Below are positions 35,922-43,848 of a stretch of DNA of 64,000 nt, piece after piece; positions within the stretch are counted from its first letter, which is position 1; every line of letters begins with the position of its first letter. Made by a program: the position numbers and the translations under genes. The notes beneath the pieces were generated by a model. That model was not told where the DNA came from. It did no database searches and was given only the letters and a program-made list of their open reading frames with translations. The stretch lies in contig OY761536.1 of the NCBI GenBank assembly GCA_963664605.1, forward strand, positions 620,001-684,000, written 5' to 3'. Source of the stretch: JAHOYW01 sp963664605 (lineage in GTDB: Bacteria > Verrucomicrobiota > Lentisphaeria > Victivallales > Victivallaceae).

Positions 35922-36854
35922 ATGAGCGCGCTGCATAATTTTCTGCATTATCTGACGAATGAACGTCAGGCGAGTACGCATACCACTGATAATTACCAGC
36001 GCGATATTTTGCAGTTTGCGGACATGGTGCTTGTGGGAAGTCAAAACTGGCAAAGTGTCGGAACGGATCAGGCACGACAATTTGTCATCAAACTTCAGGA
36101 AAAGCAATTGGCGCGAAATTCCATTCTGCGTAAAATTTCATCTCTTCGTTCTTTTTTCCGTTTTATGCTGCGCGAGGAGATTGTTGATAAAAATCCTTTT
36201 GTCGGACTGGCTTCCATAAAAAAAGAGCAGAATCTCCCGAAATTCATGACCATAAATGAAATCGACAGTCTGAGTGCGATACCTAAAGCTTATTGGAATA
36301 AGGCTATTAATGATAAAACCACTAAAGACGTTGATTCAGCGCATTTTGCCACGGCGCGGGATACGGCTTTGATTGAAATTATTTATTCCGGAGGCCTGCG
36401 TATTAGCGAGGCGATAGGCTTGAACCTGGAGGATTGTGATTTAATCAGCGATATAATGAAAGTGAAAGGCAAAGGCAAGAAAGAAAGAATATGTGTAATC
36501 GGTAAGCCTGCGGCAAAAGCTTTGCGGCAATATCTGAGAATGCGCACTTTACGTACAGAAAACGAGCGCCCAAACGCGCCTTTGTTCGTCAACCGTTTCG
36601 GTACACGCCTGACTCCCCGTTCGTTTCAGCGTAATCTTAAGAGTTATCTGATTTTTGCCGGACTGCCGCCTGATTTGACTCCTCATAAACTGCGGCATTC
36701 ATTTGCAACTCATTTGCTGGATGCCGGTGCAGATCTGCGTGCGGTGCAGGAAATGCTTGGACACAAAAATCTCAGTACGACCCAGATATATACTCACGTT
36801 TCTGCGGCAAAAATGAAAGACACCTACAAAAAAGCTCACCCACGGGCAAAATAG
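35922..36854 (+). CDS. Tyrosine recombinase, XerC/XerD type
   Basis: 310 residues. An N-terminal SAM-like core-binding domain (LHNFLHYLTNERQASTHTTDNY) is followed by the catalytic domain with the full set of residues: R160 in GGLRISE, Lys in KGKGKKER, H255 and R258 in HKLRHSF, H281 in LGHKN and nucleophile Y290 in TQIYTHV. Length and sequence fit chromosomal XerC/XerD, which resolve chromosome dimers at dif. No tRNA or att-like repeats flank it, so a phage or integron role is not supported. A small insertion (NKAINDKTTKDVDSAHFA) sits before the catalytic Arg. Confidence 0.93.
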   Translation: MSALHNFLHYLTNERQASTHTTDNYQRDILQFADMVLVGSQNWQSVGTDQARQFVIKLQEKQLARNSILRKISSLRSFFRFMLREEIVDKNPFVGLASIKKEQNLPKFMTINEIDSLSAIPKAYWNKAINDKTTKDVDSAHFATARDTALIEIIYSGGLRISEAIGLNLEDCDLISDIMKVKGKGKKERICVIGKPAAKALRQYLRMRTLRTENERPNAPLFVNRFGTRLTPRSFQRNLKSYLIFAGLPPDLTPHKLRHSFATHLLDAGADLRAVQEMLGHKNLSTTQIYTHVSAAKMKDTYKKAHPRAK

Positions 36855-36877
36855 GACAAATACTGTTCAAAAGCCTT

Positions 36878-39373
36878 CTATTTGAATACAAGTTTACCGA
36901 AACGTTCGGGATTCGCGAACAAGCCGAATGTAGGGCTGAATGCCAGATATTGTTTTTTCATCGGACGAATGCGAAAAATGCCTAGCCCCCAAATTTTTCC
37001 AATAGCCGGCGTTTTCCCGGATAGTTTGCTGAATGGTATTGCTAATTCAATTATCCAGCCGTCTTTTGTCCGGGAAACAGCTGTTTTAGCACCGGAACTC
37101 CATTTCATATTGTTTTTGCCGTTCAACCTATCTGCATCATAGATTGTACCTAGCGAATTAATAATAATATGTTTAAAATTTTTAGAAGTTTGCGGTACAA
37201 AGAATATATCTATATTATTTTCGGTCCAGACCGGCCCGTCTGCTTTCCGGCATGAATCTTTAATATTTTTCATTTCCGGTTCCTGACAGTATATGCCTAA
37301 ATAAAGATATTTATTGTTATAAACGGTTTTTGCTATCGTCTGTAGTTTAACTTTAATTCCGGTATGATTATCATAGTTTATATTAAATGCTTTTACCTTT
37401 TTCCAGCATGGGTCATCAAGTTTTCCATCCAGTTTGGGTGCGAGGCCTTTTTTCAGCCATGACGCTTTTGCAATATGTATTCCGCCGCTTAGACCAGCCA
37501 GCATGGCTTGGTAGATATTTGGATCAAATGGCATGTATGCACCTTTTTCTGTTTGAAAGATTCGGGAAGTATTAAGCCTGCCATTTTTCTCAAGTCCTTT
37601 CAAGTAGGCCCGGCGTTTTTTCGCCAGCTTGATTGCTTTCAATACTTCGGGGCGGGATGGTTTAGACTTCATGATTTTCTTTGAAAGCTTATATAGCTCT
37701 ACCGTATCCCGGCAATATTTCAGATTTTCAATAAGAATTTGAAGCCTGTTTTTCTGCTTTTTCGTTGATGGCTGCACTAAAGCTTTTTGCAGGAGCGGCA
37801 TTCCTTTTTCGTAAAGCCCGTCATAAGATACTTCAAGAAGCCCTGGAAAACGTTTAGCTGATCCGACCGCTATATTTATTTTGATGCTGTCAGCATATTT
37901 GGCGATTGCGGCTTCAACAGTATCAAAATACAGTTTTACATAAGGAGCTGCTTTTTTCCCATAACATTTTTCCAGCGCATCTTCATAGACCATATCAATA
38001 TCAGTATTAGGATTCCACGCCATTTTCTCATACAGATAATTATTTAAGCCGCTTGCCTCAAAACATGTGGAGTTATTCATAGAAATTCCGGTAATCCCAA
38101 CTTTTTTTAAGTCATTAAAAAGGTTTTTTATAACTGTTTTATGAAAGACAGGAAGAGCCATGTTCCCCATTCCATCGGGATGTGTGTAAAAATAAAGCTC
38201 GCCAACAGCTTTCTTCCATGGAATAAGCTTTTTCTCGATATACATCTTGCGAACTGCAGGCGAATAATAAAGGACGCTTACGTCGTTCAGAACATGCATT
38301 ACCTTAACTTTAGGGTTCAGTTTAGTCTTGCGCGGCGGGTTTGAATAAAAAGAATAAGCATAAAAAGCAAAGATTTTATCCGGATCTTTTTTAAGAACTC
38401 GTTTAGCGACTTCATTGCAGTAAGTGACATAGCGGTCAGTTAAAACAGGGTGGCCGTCCGGTAGCGTTTCAACATCCAGGGCGCGGCATTTTTTACATTC
38501 GCAGTGGTTGCCTCCGTCGTTTGGCGATAACGAGAATGTAGCTTTGGGCAAAGTTTTGTCATTCAGAATATTTTTAGCAAATTCATCAAGTGCGCCGGGA
38601 TTGGTCGTACATAACTGGGCCCCATGCGGTGAGTATTCCAGGCGGCGCCCGTTTACTTTAGCAAACCAGTCAGGATGCTGCTTGAAATACTTCTTTGCGG
38701 GCATGCGTTGAAGCCAGATATGCCAGCCCCGCCAGATAATACTCCAGCCGTTCAGATTGCGTCGTTTCCAGAGTTTGATGTCATTAATGCGTTCACTGTT
38801 TAAGCCCTTCCACCATAGGTATGCCATACGGCGGTAATCCATTTTCGGGGCGTCTGATATATTGATATCGTTAAGCGTTAAATCTTTTATCTCCGGTACA
38901 TATTCCCCTTCGTCGCCCGGCATGAACCAGCGAATATTAAGGTATTTCTGCAAAAAGGTGCTGACGCCGTTCCAAGTCCCGGCTTGAGGTGCGTTGTACC
39001 AATGATCGCTGTCAGCGCTGCCTTTGGTATCTCTGCCGACAATATACAGGTTTTTGCCGATGGTTTTGATGACAAAGCCTTCAGGAGGAAGTTTATCTGT
39101 ATTGATCCCGGCTTTACGCGAAGCAGTGCAATCTCCGATGATAATTGACGCCTTATTGTTTGTTCTGCCGTCATGGGACAAAGGCAGTTTTGCTCCGGTG
39201 CTTTTATTCAGATAATTAATTAAATCATTTGCGGCGGCTTTTACTACGGATGGGGCTAGTTTGCCAATAACGACCTGATAATCACTTTTGTTGTCCTTAA
39301 CGATTTGCAGTTCAGCTTGAGCCGTGAATATGACATAAATCCATAATGAGAATATTAATGCGTTCTTTTTCAT
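36878..39373 (-). CDS. Secreted DUF4838-CBM9 protein, cassette C
   Basis: 831 residues from ATG 39373 (TAAGGAACA upstream) with a signal peptide (MKKNALIFSLWIYVIFTAQA). The alpha/beta domain and DUF4838 core match the cassette A protein: GVSTFLQKYLNIRWFMPGDEG, SLSPNDGGNHCECKKC with C291, C293 and C296. The C-terminal 200 residues form a CBM9-like domain (PKLDGKLDDPCWKKVKA ... GWIIELAIPFSKL), which cassette A lacks. Probable extracytoplasmic glycan hydrolase; activity unproven. Last gene of the LacI, pseudopilin, LamG, DUF4838 operon, and converges on the recombinase gene. Confidence 0.87.
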   Translation of the reverse strand: MKKNALIFSLWIYVIFTAQAELQIVKDNKSDYQVVIGKLAPSVVKAAANDLINYLNKSTGAKLPLSHDGRTNNKASIIIGDCTASRKAGINTDKLPPEGFVIKTIGKNLYIVGRDTKGSADSDHWYNAPQAGTWNGVSTFLQKYLNIRWFMPGDEGEYVPEIKDLTLNDINISDAPKMDYRRMAYLWWKGLNSERINDIKLWKRRNLNGWSIIWRGWHIWLQRMPAKKYFKQHPDWFAKVNGRRLEYSPHGAQLCTTNPGALDEFAKNILNDKTLPKATFSLSPNDGGNHCECKKCRALDVETLPDGHPVLTDRYVTYCNEVAKRVLKKDPDKIFAFYAYSFYSNPPRKTKLNPKVKVMHVLNDVSVLYYSPAVRKMYIEKKLIPWKKAVGELYFYTHPDGMGNMALPVFHKTVIKNLFNDLKKVGITGISMNNSTCFEASGLNNYLYEKMAWNPNTDIDMVYEDALEKCYGKKAAPYVKLYFDTVEAAIAKYADSIKINIAVGSAKRFPGLLEVSYDGLYEKGMPLLQKALVQPSTKKQKNRLQILIENLKYCRDTVELYKLSKKIMKSKPSRPEVLKAIKLAKKRRAYLKGLEKNGRLNTSRIFQTEKGAYMPFDPNIYQAMLAGLSGGIHIAKASWLKKGLAPKLDGKLDDPCWKKVKAFNINYDNHTGIKVKLQTIAKTVYNNKYLYLGIYCQEPEMKNIKDSCRKADGPVWTENNIDIFFVPQTSKNFKHIIINSLGTIYDADRLNGKNNMKWSSGAKTAVSRTKDGWIIELAIPFSKLSGKTPAIGKIWGLGIFRIRPMKKQYLAFSPTFGLFANPERFGKLVFK

Positions 39374-39389
39374 TTTGTTCCTTAATATT

Positions 39390-40592
39390 TTAAAGGGCTT
39401 TACTTGAAGCATATATTTGTTTGATTTCTTCCTCGCTCAATGGACGTTTAAAAATAGCGAAATCATCCATCAAGCCATTCAAATAAGCGCCGTTAGCATA
39501 GCCGATCCAAATTAACTTTTGTTTTTTTACCGGTCCAAAGGGTTTTGTTTTTTCAAGCAGTTTTTTACCATCAAGCCAAAGTTCCGTTTTCATTCTGCCG
39601 TCTTTACCAAGCTGCCAGTTAATGACCACATGTCTCCAGGCTGTATCCGGTGCGGGTTCCAAATTGATGACTCTTGCAGAAATCGAGCATACTCGGTTTT
39701 TGCCGTCAATGGTATAAAAATTGAAACTGCTTTTCCGAGGCTTATCAGAGGTTTTTTTACGGGGGATACAATTGATGCCCATAATTACATTATCTCCCCA
39801 GCGTTTTTCTTTCCGCTCGGCATTATTAACAATCATTAGTCCGCATATCGAATCTGAAACAACATCTTTATTGCTCAGCCAAGGCACTTTGAGCCAGGTA
39901 CTGACAGCGCCTTGTTCCGCCTTGAAAAAACGTCCGTCAGCCGGAACCTCTATCCAATCCACATTTCGCCGCTGCAGAGGTATTGAAAAGGAGTTGAAAA
40001 AATTAACGCCTTTATCGATCTGTGCGTTGTCAATGAGAACCGCGCCGGTGACCCGGATATGGAGTGACCCGGAATCCGCAAGGGCTCCAAAGGGAGCTTT
40101 AATACGAGTGAAGGATTTACTGATTTTCTGATTTTTTATCAGGATTTTTTCTTTTCCTCCACATTCCCAAACTACGCTGACCGCGGCGTCTTTAGAAGAT
40201 TTGGCATAAAAAGAAAAAGCGTTTGCGGAATTTTTTTTCAAGCCAGTTACCGGTATTACGACTTCACCGCTGTTTATTTTCAGGCATGAGGAATTTTTAA
40301 TGCCGCCTTTTTTTTGCCATACGGCGTTGTCGCGATAGAGCCATGAATCTGATTCTTTCTGTTTAAAGTCACCATTGGACAAGGCATTAATGGTTCGGCG
40401 TTCAATACGAAAACATTTACCAAACTTACCTTCAGGCAGAACTTTTATCGAAGACGATATTTTCACACCGGAATATGAGCTTTTCAAGTCTTCACAGTCT
40501 TCCTTGAAGATGATCGAATCTACCAGATTTCCGGCAAGTATGTTGTTCGCAAATATTCCAATAATTAAAATAAAACAAAAATTTTTATCCAT
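39390..40592 (-). CDS. Secreted LamG/concanavalin-like protein, cassette C
   Basis: 400 residues from ATG 40592, with GTGGAGC eight bases upstream; a longer frame to 40643 runs into the pseudopilin. Signal peptide (MDKNFCFILIIGIFANNILAG). An N-terminal CBM-like segment (residues about 70-190) is followed by a laminin-G/concanavalin fold ending DTAWRHVVINWQLG, ELWLDGKKLLEKTKP, GLMDDFAIFKRPLSEEEIKQIY, the classic LamG_3 end. Probably binds glycan at the cell surface or in the periplasm and has no evident catalytic residues. Between the pseudopilin and DUF4838 genes, 14 and 16 bases away. Confidence 0.85.
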   Translation of the reverse strand: MDKNFCFILIIGIFANNILAGNLVDSIIFKEDCEDLKSSYSGVKISSSIKVLPEGKFGKCFRIERRTINALSNGDFKQKESDSWLYRDNAVWQKKGGIKNSSCLKINSGEVVIPVTGLKKNSANAFSFYAKSSKDAAVSVVWECGGKEKILIKNQKISKSFTRIKAPFGALADSGSLHIRVTGAVLIDNAQIDKGVNFFNSFSIPLQRRNVDWIEVPADGRFFKAEQGAVSTWLKVPWLSNKDVVSDSICGLMIVNNAERKEKRWGDNVIMGINCIPRKKTSDKPRKSSFNFYTIDGKNRVCSISARVINLEPAPDTAWRHVVINWQLGKDGRMKTELWLDGKKLLEKTKPFGPVKKQKLIWIGYANGAYLNGLMDDFAIFKRPLSEEEIKQIYASSKAL

Positions 40593-40606
40593 AAACACAG
40601 CTCCAC

Positions 40607-41317
40607 TTATCTTGATGCATCCTTGTTTCCGCCAATTTTCCAATACGTTCCGCCGATGATGTGATTAGCACCTGCCAGAGTCCCCCATTTTGATTTACTG
40701 GCATGTCCGTCATACTGCAGTTGACTCGGATTGCCGTTATGCCATTTTTTGATAAGGTTGCCATCGACCCAGGCCCAGCCGTCCAGTCCATAGACCTTGG
40801 CGCTTGGTAAAGAGGCGTCAGAGGTATTTACTTCCAGTCCACCGTCTGTTTCGATGAATACAATTAACATAGACGGGCTTTTAATTTGCGGCGCTTTAAT
40901 TAAGTTACCTCCATAATCAGCGGGGTCATCGCTGAACCTCCGGCTGAGACCATAACATTTTCCCCAATATCCTATAATTCCTTTTCCGCGATTTCGGTGT
41001 GATGGGCAAGTAAGAACCGATTTGCCTTTTGTTATTGCTGTTGCAACTTCTGTCGTGGTTTTGCCGAGGTTCAGGTAAAGTCCCAATTGTTCATCCCAAA
41101 TCGAACCGCTATTGTACCATGATGACGGGGTATAATCATCATAATCTCCATGATATTGTGCCAGGGCCAGGCCAATTTGCTTGAGATTGCTGATGCAGGC
41201 TGCACCTTTTGCTGTTTCACGTGCTTTATTAAGGGCTGGCAGCAGCATTGAAGCCAGGATTGCTATGATAGCTATCACAACGAGAAGTTCTATGAGAGTG
41301 AAAGTTTTCTTTTTCAT
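40607..41317 (-). CDS. Pseudopilin with H-X9-DG motif, cassette C
   Basis: 236 residues. A five-residue leader (MKKKT) precedes FTLIELLVVIAIIAILASM, -1 residue Thr. The C-terminal domain contains HNGNPSQLQYDG, an exact H-X9-DG motif. AGGAAAGGTG is its ribosome site. Placed 46 bases after LacI and 14 before the LamG gene. Same position and N-terminus as the A and B copies, with a different C-terminal domain (GLSRRFSDDPADYGG, WAWVDGNLIKKW). Predicted inner-membrane pseudopilus component. Confidence 0.9.
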   Translation of the reverse strand: MKKKTFTLIELLVVIAIIAILASMLLPALNKARETAKGAACISNLKQIGLALAQYHGDYDDYTPSSWYNSGSIWDEQLGLYLNLGKTTTEVATAITKGKSVLTCPSHRNRGKGIIGYWGKCYGLSRRFSDDPADYGGNLIKAPQIKSPSMLIVFIETDGGLEVNTSDASLPSAKVYGLDGWAWVDGNLIKKWHNGNPSQLQYDGHASKSKWGTLAGANHIIGGTYWKIGGNKDASR

Positions 41318-41363
41318 ATTTACACCTTTCCTGTTTTAGTTGTTTGTTATTATTTTTAAAAAT

Positions 41364-42380
41364 TTATCCTGCTGATTTGCGCGGAATAAAAGTCATGTCC
41401 AATGTTTCAATTCTGCGACTGGCATCAGGATTTTTCATTCGCTCCAGCAGCATTTCAGTCGCAAGGTCAGCTAATTTATCATAATGAAAGGAAGCCGTAG
41501 CCAGTGGCGGATCGAAATATCTTGAAAAATCACTATCGTTACATCCTATGACCGCTACATCTTCTGGAACTCTCAAACCTCGTTCGTGTAAACCTGCAAT
41601 AATTGCAGCTGCGCCTTCATCACTAGTCGAGATTATTGCATCAAAAGGTATTTTATCAGGATATTTTTCGACCAAAGCTTTGCGGATACCTTCACCCACA
41701 TGGGGGTGGGTATCATAGGGACGGATGATTTCATGATATTCTATTTCCGGTTTGTTAGAAACGTGCGTAATGAAAGCCTCATCACGGTTCCCTCCTTTAC
41801 TGCTTAACAGACAGATTTTGCTATATCCTTTTGAGCTTAAATGGTTAATCATCTGTTCTATTGCCGGTCCGCGTCGATGTACGATCTGGTCATAAGGGAG
41901 ATCGGATTTACTGTGACCTACCAAAAGTAGTGCTGGAAAATTTTTCAACAGCTGTCGTATTTCCTCATCCTCCAGCAAAGTCGAGGTGGTTTGGAAAATC
42001 AAACCTCCAACTTGATGTGCCAGAAAATTTTTCAGAGCAATTCTGACCTGCTTCCATTGCGCTAATGTATTATTGATCCAGGGAGTATATCCAGCGTTAC
42101 CGATGCTGTGTCCCAGTAAATATGCTGCGTAAGTGGTGAGATGCGGCATGCTTAAAAGCCATAGACCACCGATTATATTTGATTTGCCATGGCGTAAAGT
42201 CTGTGCTAACTGATTTGGCACATAACCAAGCTTCCAGGCTTCTTCTTCTATCCGTTTGCGTGTTTCGGGAGCAATATAACCTTTGCCGAAACAACGGGTC
42301 ACGGTCATTGCGCTTACTCCGCAGGCTTCTGCTACATCACGAATAGTTGCGCTCTTATTTAATGTTTGAGACTTTTTCAT
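41364..42380 (-). CDS. LacI-family transcriptional regulator, cassette C
   Basis: 338 residues. The helix-turn-helix is ATIRDVAEACGVSAMTVTRCF and the hinge LGYVPNQLAQTLRHGKSN. The sugar-sensor domain ends LDMTFIPRKSAG, close to the cassette A paralogue. Two palindromes immediately upstream are its likely operators. No clear Shine-Dalgarno before ATG 42380. It should control its own operon: pseudopilin, LamG, DUF4838. Confidence 0.93.
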   Translation of the reverse strand: MKKSQTLNKSATIRDVAEACGVSAMTVTRCFGKGYIAPETRKRIEEEAWKLGYVPNQLAQTLRHGKSNIIGGLWLLSMPHLTTYAAYLLGHSIGNAGYTPWINNTLAQWKQVRIALKNFLAHQVGGLIFQTTSTLLEDEEIRQLLKNFPALLLVGHSKSDLPYDQIVHRRGPAIEQMINHLSSKGYSKICLLSSKGGNRDEAFITHVSNKPEIEYHEIIRPYDTHPHVGEGIRKALVEKYPDKIPFDAIISTSDEGAAAIIAGLHERGLRVPEDVAVIGCNDSDFSRYFDPPLATASFHYDKLADLATEMLLERMKNPDASRRIETLDMTFIPRKSAG

Positions 42381-42390
42381 TTTTTTATTT

Positions 42391-42406
42391 GTGTTACGGT
42401 TAACAT
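42391..42406. promoter_or_regulatory. LacI operator, cassette C, proximal
   Basis: GTGTTACGGTTAACAT has GTGTTA and TAACAT arms (five of six paired) around CGGT, 11 bases upstream of the LacI start. It is the same sequence as the distal site except for the last base. Confidence 0.75.
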
Positions 42407-42423
42407 ATTTGTGTTAAAAAAAT

Positions 42424-42439
42424 GTGTTACGGTTAACAC
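42424..42439. promoter_or_regulatory. LacI operator, cassette C, distal
   Basis: GTGTTACGGTTAACAC has perfectly paired GTGTTA/TAACAC arms. It starts 33 bp from the proximal site, again close to three helical turns. Confidence 0.78.
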
Positions 42440-42722
42440 ATCTATAATTATACAGTCTAAAATATATAATGTCAATAGTCTGTTAAGAAAAAAATCCTAT
42501 TTTCGAGTATCAATGGAAAAACAACATGCTTGTAAACATGGTATTTTCAAGGGGTGCTGTATTATCTGGAGCTTTTAAAAAATTGCATACTTTAAGGAGA
42601 GGATTTATAGTATTATTATCAGGGAGAGCTTTGTGTGGTTGAAAAAAACTAAAAAGGTGTTAAATTATAACTAGTATTTCAGTCTTAATATAGAGGTATT
42701 AGCGAGGGGTAAAGGTGAAATT

Positions 42723-43844
42723 ATGGATTACGAAAACATATATATTCATATTCCGTTTTGTCGGGAGAAATGCGACTATTGTGAATTTTATTCCGAACCC
42801 AATCCGCCTCAGGCAAGAGTCCGGAAGTTTTTAGATAAACTGGAAACTAAGCTGGAAACCTTGAATTTAAAAAATCCGGTGGAAAGCATATTTATAGGCG
42901 GCGGAACCCCATCTTTACTCAGTCCTGAAGACCTGCACCGTTTGCATTTGATGGTTAGGAAACATATACCGGTAAATATTGATACTGAAATTTCCATAGA
43001 ATGTAATCCTGAAACTATGTCCAATGATCGCCTTGAGGCAATAAAACCTATGATAAACCGGATCAGTATTGGAGTTCAGGCATTCAATAATGACTCTCTT
43101 GATGTGATTGGGCGGTCAAGTTCACGGGAAAATATTGAGAAAGCCTTACATCTTGCAAAAAATTTCAGCTTTAATAATTTAAGTATTGATCTGATTTATG
43201 GAATTCCTGGCCAGACGCAGACAGATTGGCTGTCTAATTTAAAAATTGCGGTGAATTCTGATATAAAACATATTTCCTGTTATGCGCTTACGCTGGAGGA
43301 GGGGAGTGAGCTTGTTAACCGGCTTGAAAGCTTTGCCCCTGTCAGCGATGACGAAACAGCTGAAATATGGTTGAAAACGGGAGATTTTCTTGAACAGCAT
43401 AATTTTTCCCGTTATGAAGTTTCCAATTATTCCCAGCCTGGCGCGGAATGTAAACATAATGTCAATATATGGCATGGGCAGACTTATCTCGGCCTGGGGC
43501 CCGCCGCATCGTCTTTTGACGGTAGAAACCGCTGGACGGAACCAGCTTCGCTGGATGAGTGGTTGGCTGACAAAGAGCCGGAGAAAGACTTTATAGAGCC
43601 CGAATACCGTTTGATAGAAATTTTTATTATCGGATTAAGGACTGTTGAGGGCTGGAATAAGGAGTACTGGGAGAAGATTCCTCTGCAGCAGCTTATAAGC
43701 GTTGAATGGGAGTTGATGGTGCAGAAGGCCCTGAAAGTTAAGAAAAGCTACCCGGAGCTTCTTGAAGTGACCCCTAAAATTATTCGTTTAACTCAAAAAG
43801 GTTTATTATTCTGGAACACTATTGCTGAGGCCTGGCTGGAATAG
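42723..43844 (+). CDS. hemW: HemW-like radical SAM protein
   Basis: 373 residues. The [4Fe-4S]/SAM motif is C13, C17 and C20 in CREKCDYCEF with the aromatic between as in the HemN/HemW group. Further family marks: FIGGGTPSLLSPEDL, IECNPETM, RISIGVQAFNNDSLDVIGR, DLIYGIPGQT, and the HemN C-terminal domain (RLTQKGLLF). The Cys missing from oxygen-independent coproporphyrinogen oxidase HemN fits HemW, a haem chaperone. Strong AAAGGTGA ribosome site. Five bases before mlaE, so probably cotranscribed with the Mla genes. Confidence 0.9.
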   Translation: MDYENIYIHIPFCREKCDYCEFYSEPNPPQARVRKFLDKLETKLETLNLKNPVESIFIGGGTPSLLSPEDLHRLHLMVRKHIPVNIDTEISIECNPETMSNDRLEAIKPMINRISIGVQAFNNDSLDVIGRSSSRENIEKALHLAKNFSFNNLSIDLIYGIPGQTQTDWLSNLKIAVNSDIKHISCYALTLEEGSELVNRLESFAPVSDDETAEIWLKTGDFLEQHNFSRYEVSNYSQPGAECKHNVNIWHGQTYLGLGPAASSFDGRNRWTEPASLDEWLADKEPEKDFIEPEYRLIEIFIIGLRTVEGWNKEYWEKIPLQQLISVEWELMVQKALKVKKSYPELLEVTPKIIRLTQKGLLFWNTIAEAWLE

Positions 43845-43848
43845 ATAT

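Larger units (their letters stand above)
42381..42722. other. 342-bp intergenic region: two operators, otherwise nothing clear
   Basis: Next to the LacI start it holds two GTGTTACGGTTAACAC-type palindromes. The middle is AT-rich with a few short open frames, none with a ribosome site and protein-like content. The last 20 bases carry AAAGGTGA, the ribosome site for hemW. Confidence 0.6.

Noticed and set aside
35922..36854. Tyrosine recombinase as a phage or island integrase
   Set aside because: Sequence and length fit chromosomal XerC/D and no att-like repeats or phage genes flank it.
20399..42380. Bacteroidetes-type polysaccharide utilisation locus
   Set aside because: No SusC/SusD pair or TonB-dependent receptor is present in any of the cassettes.
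42366..42578. 70-codon open frame over the cassette C operators
   Set aside because: It overlaps the LacI start and its operators, has no ribosome site and gives a low-complexity product.
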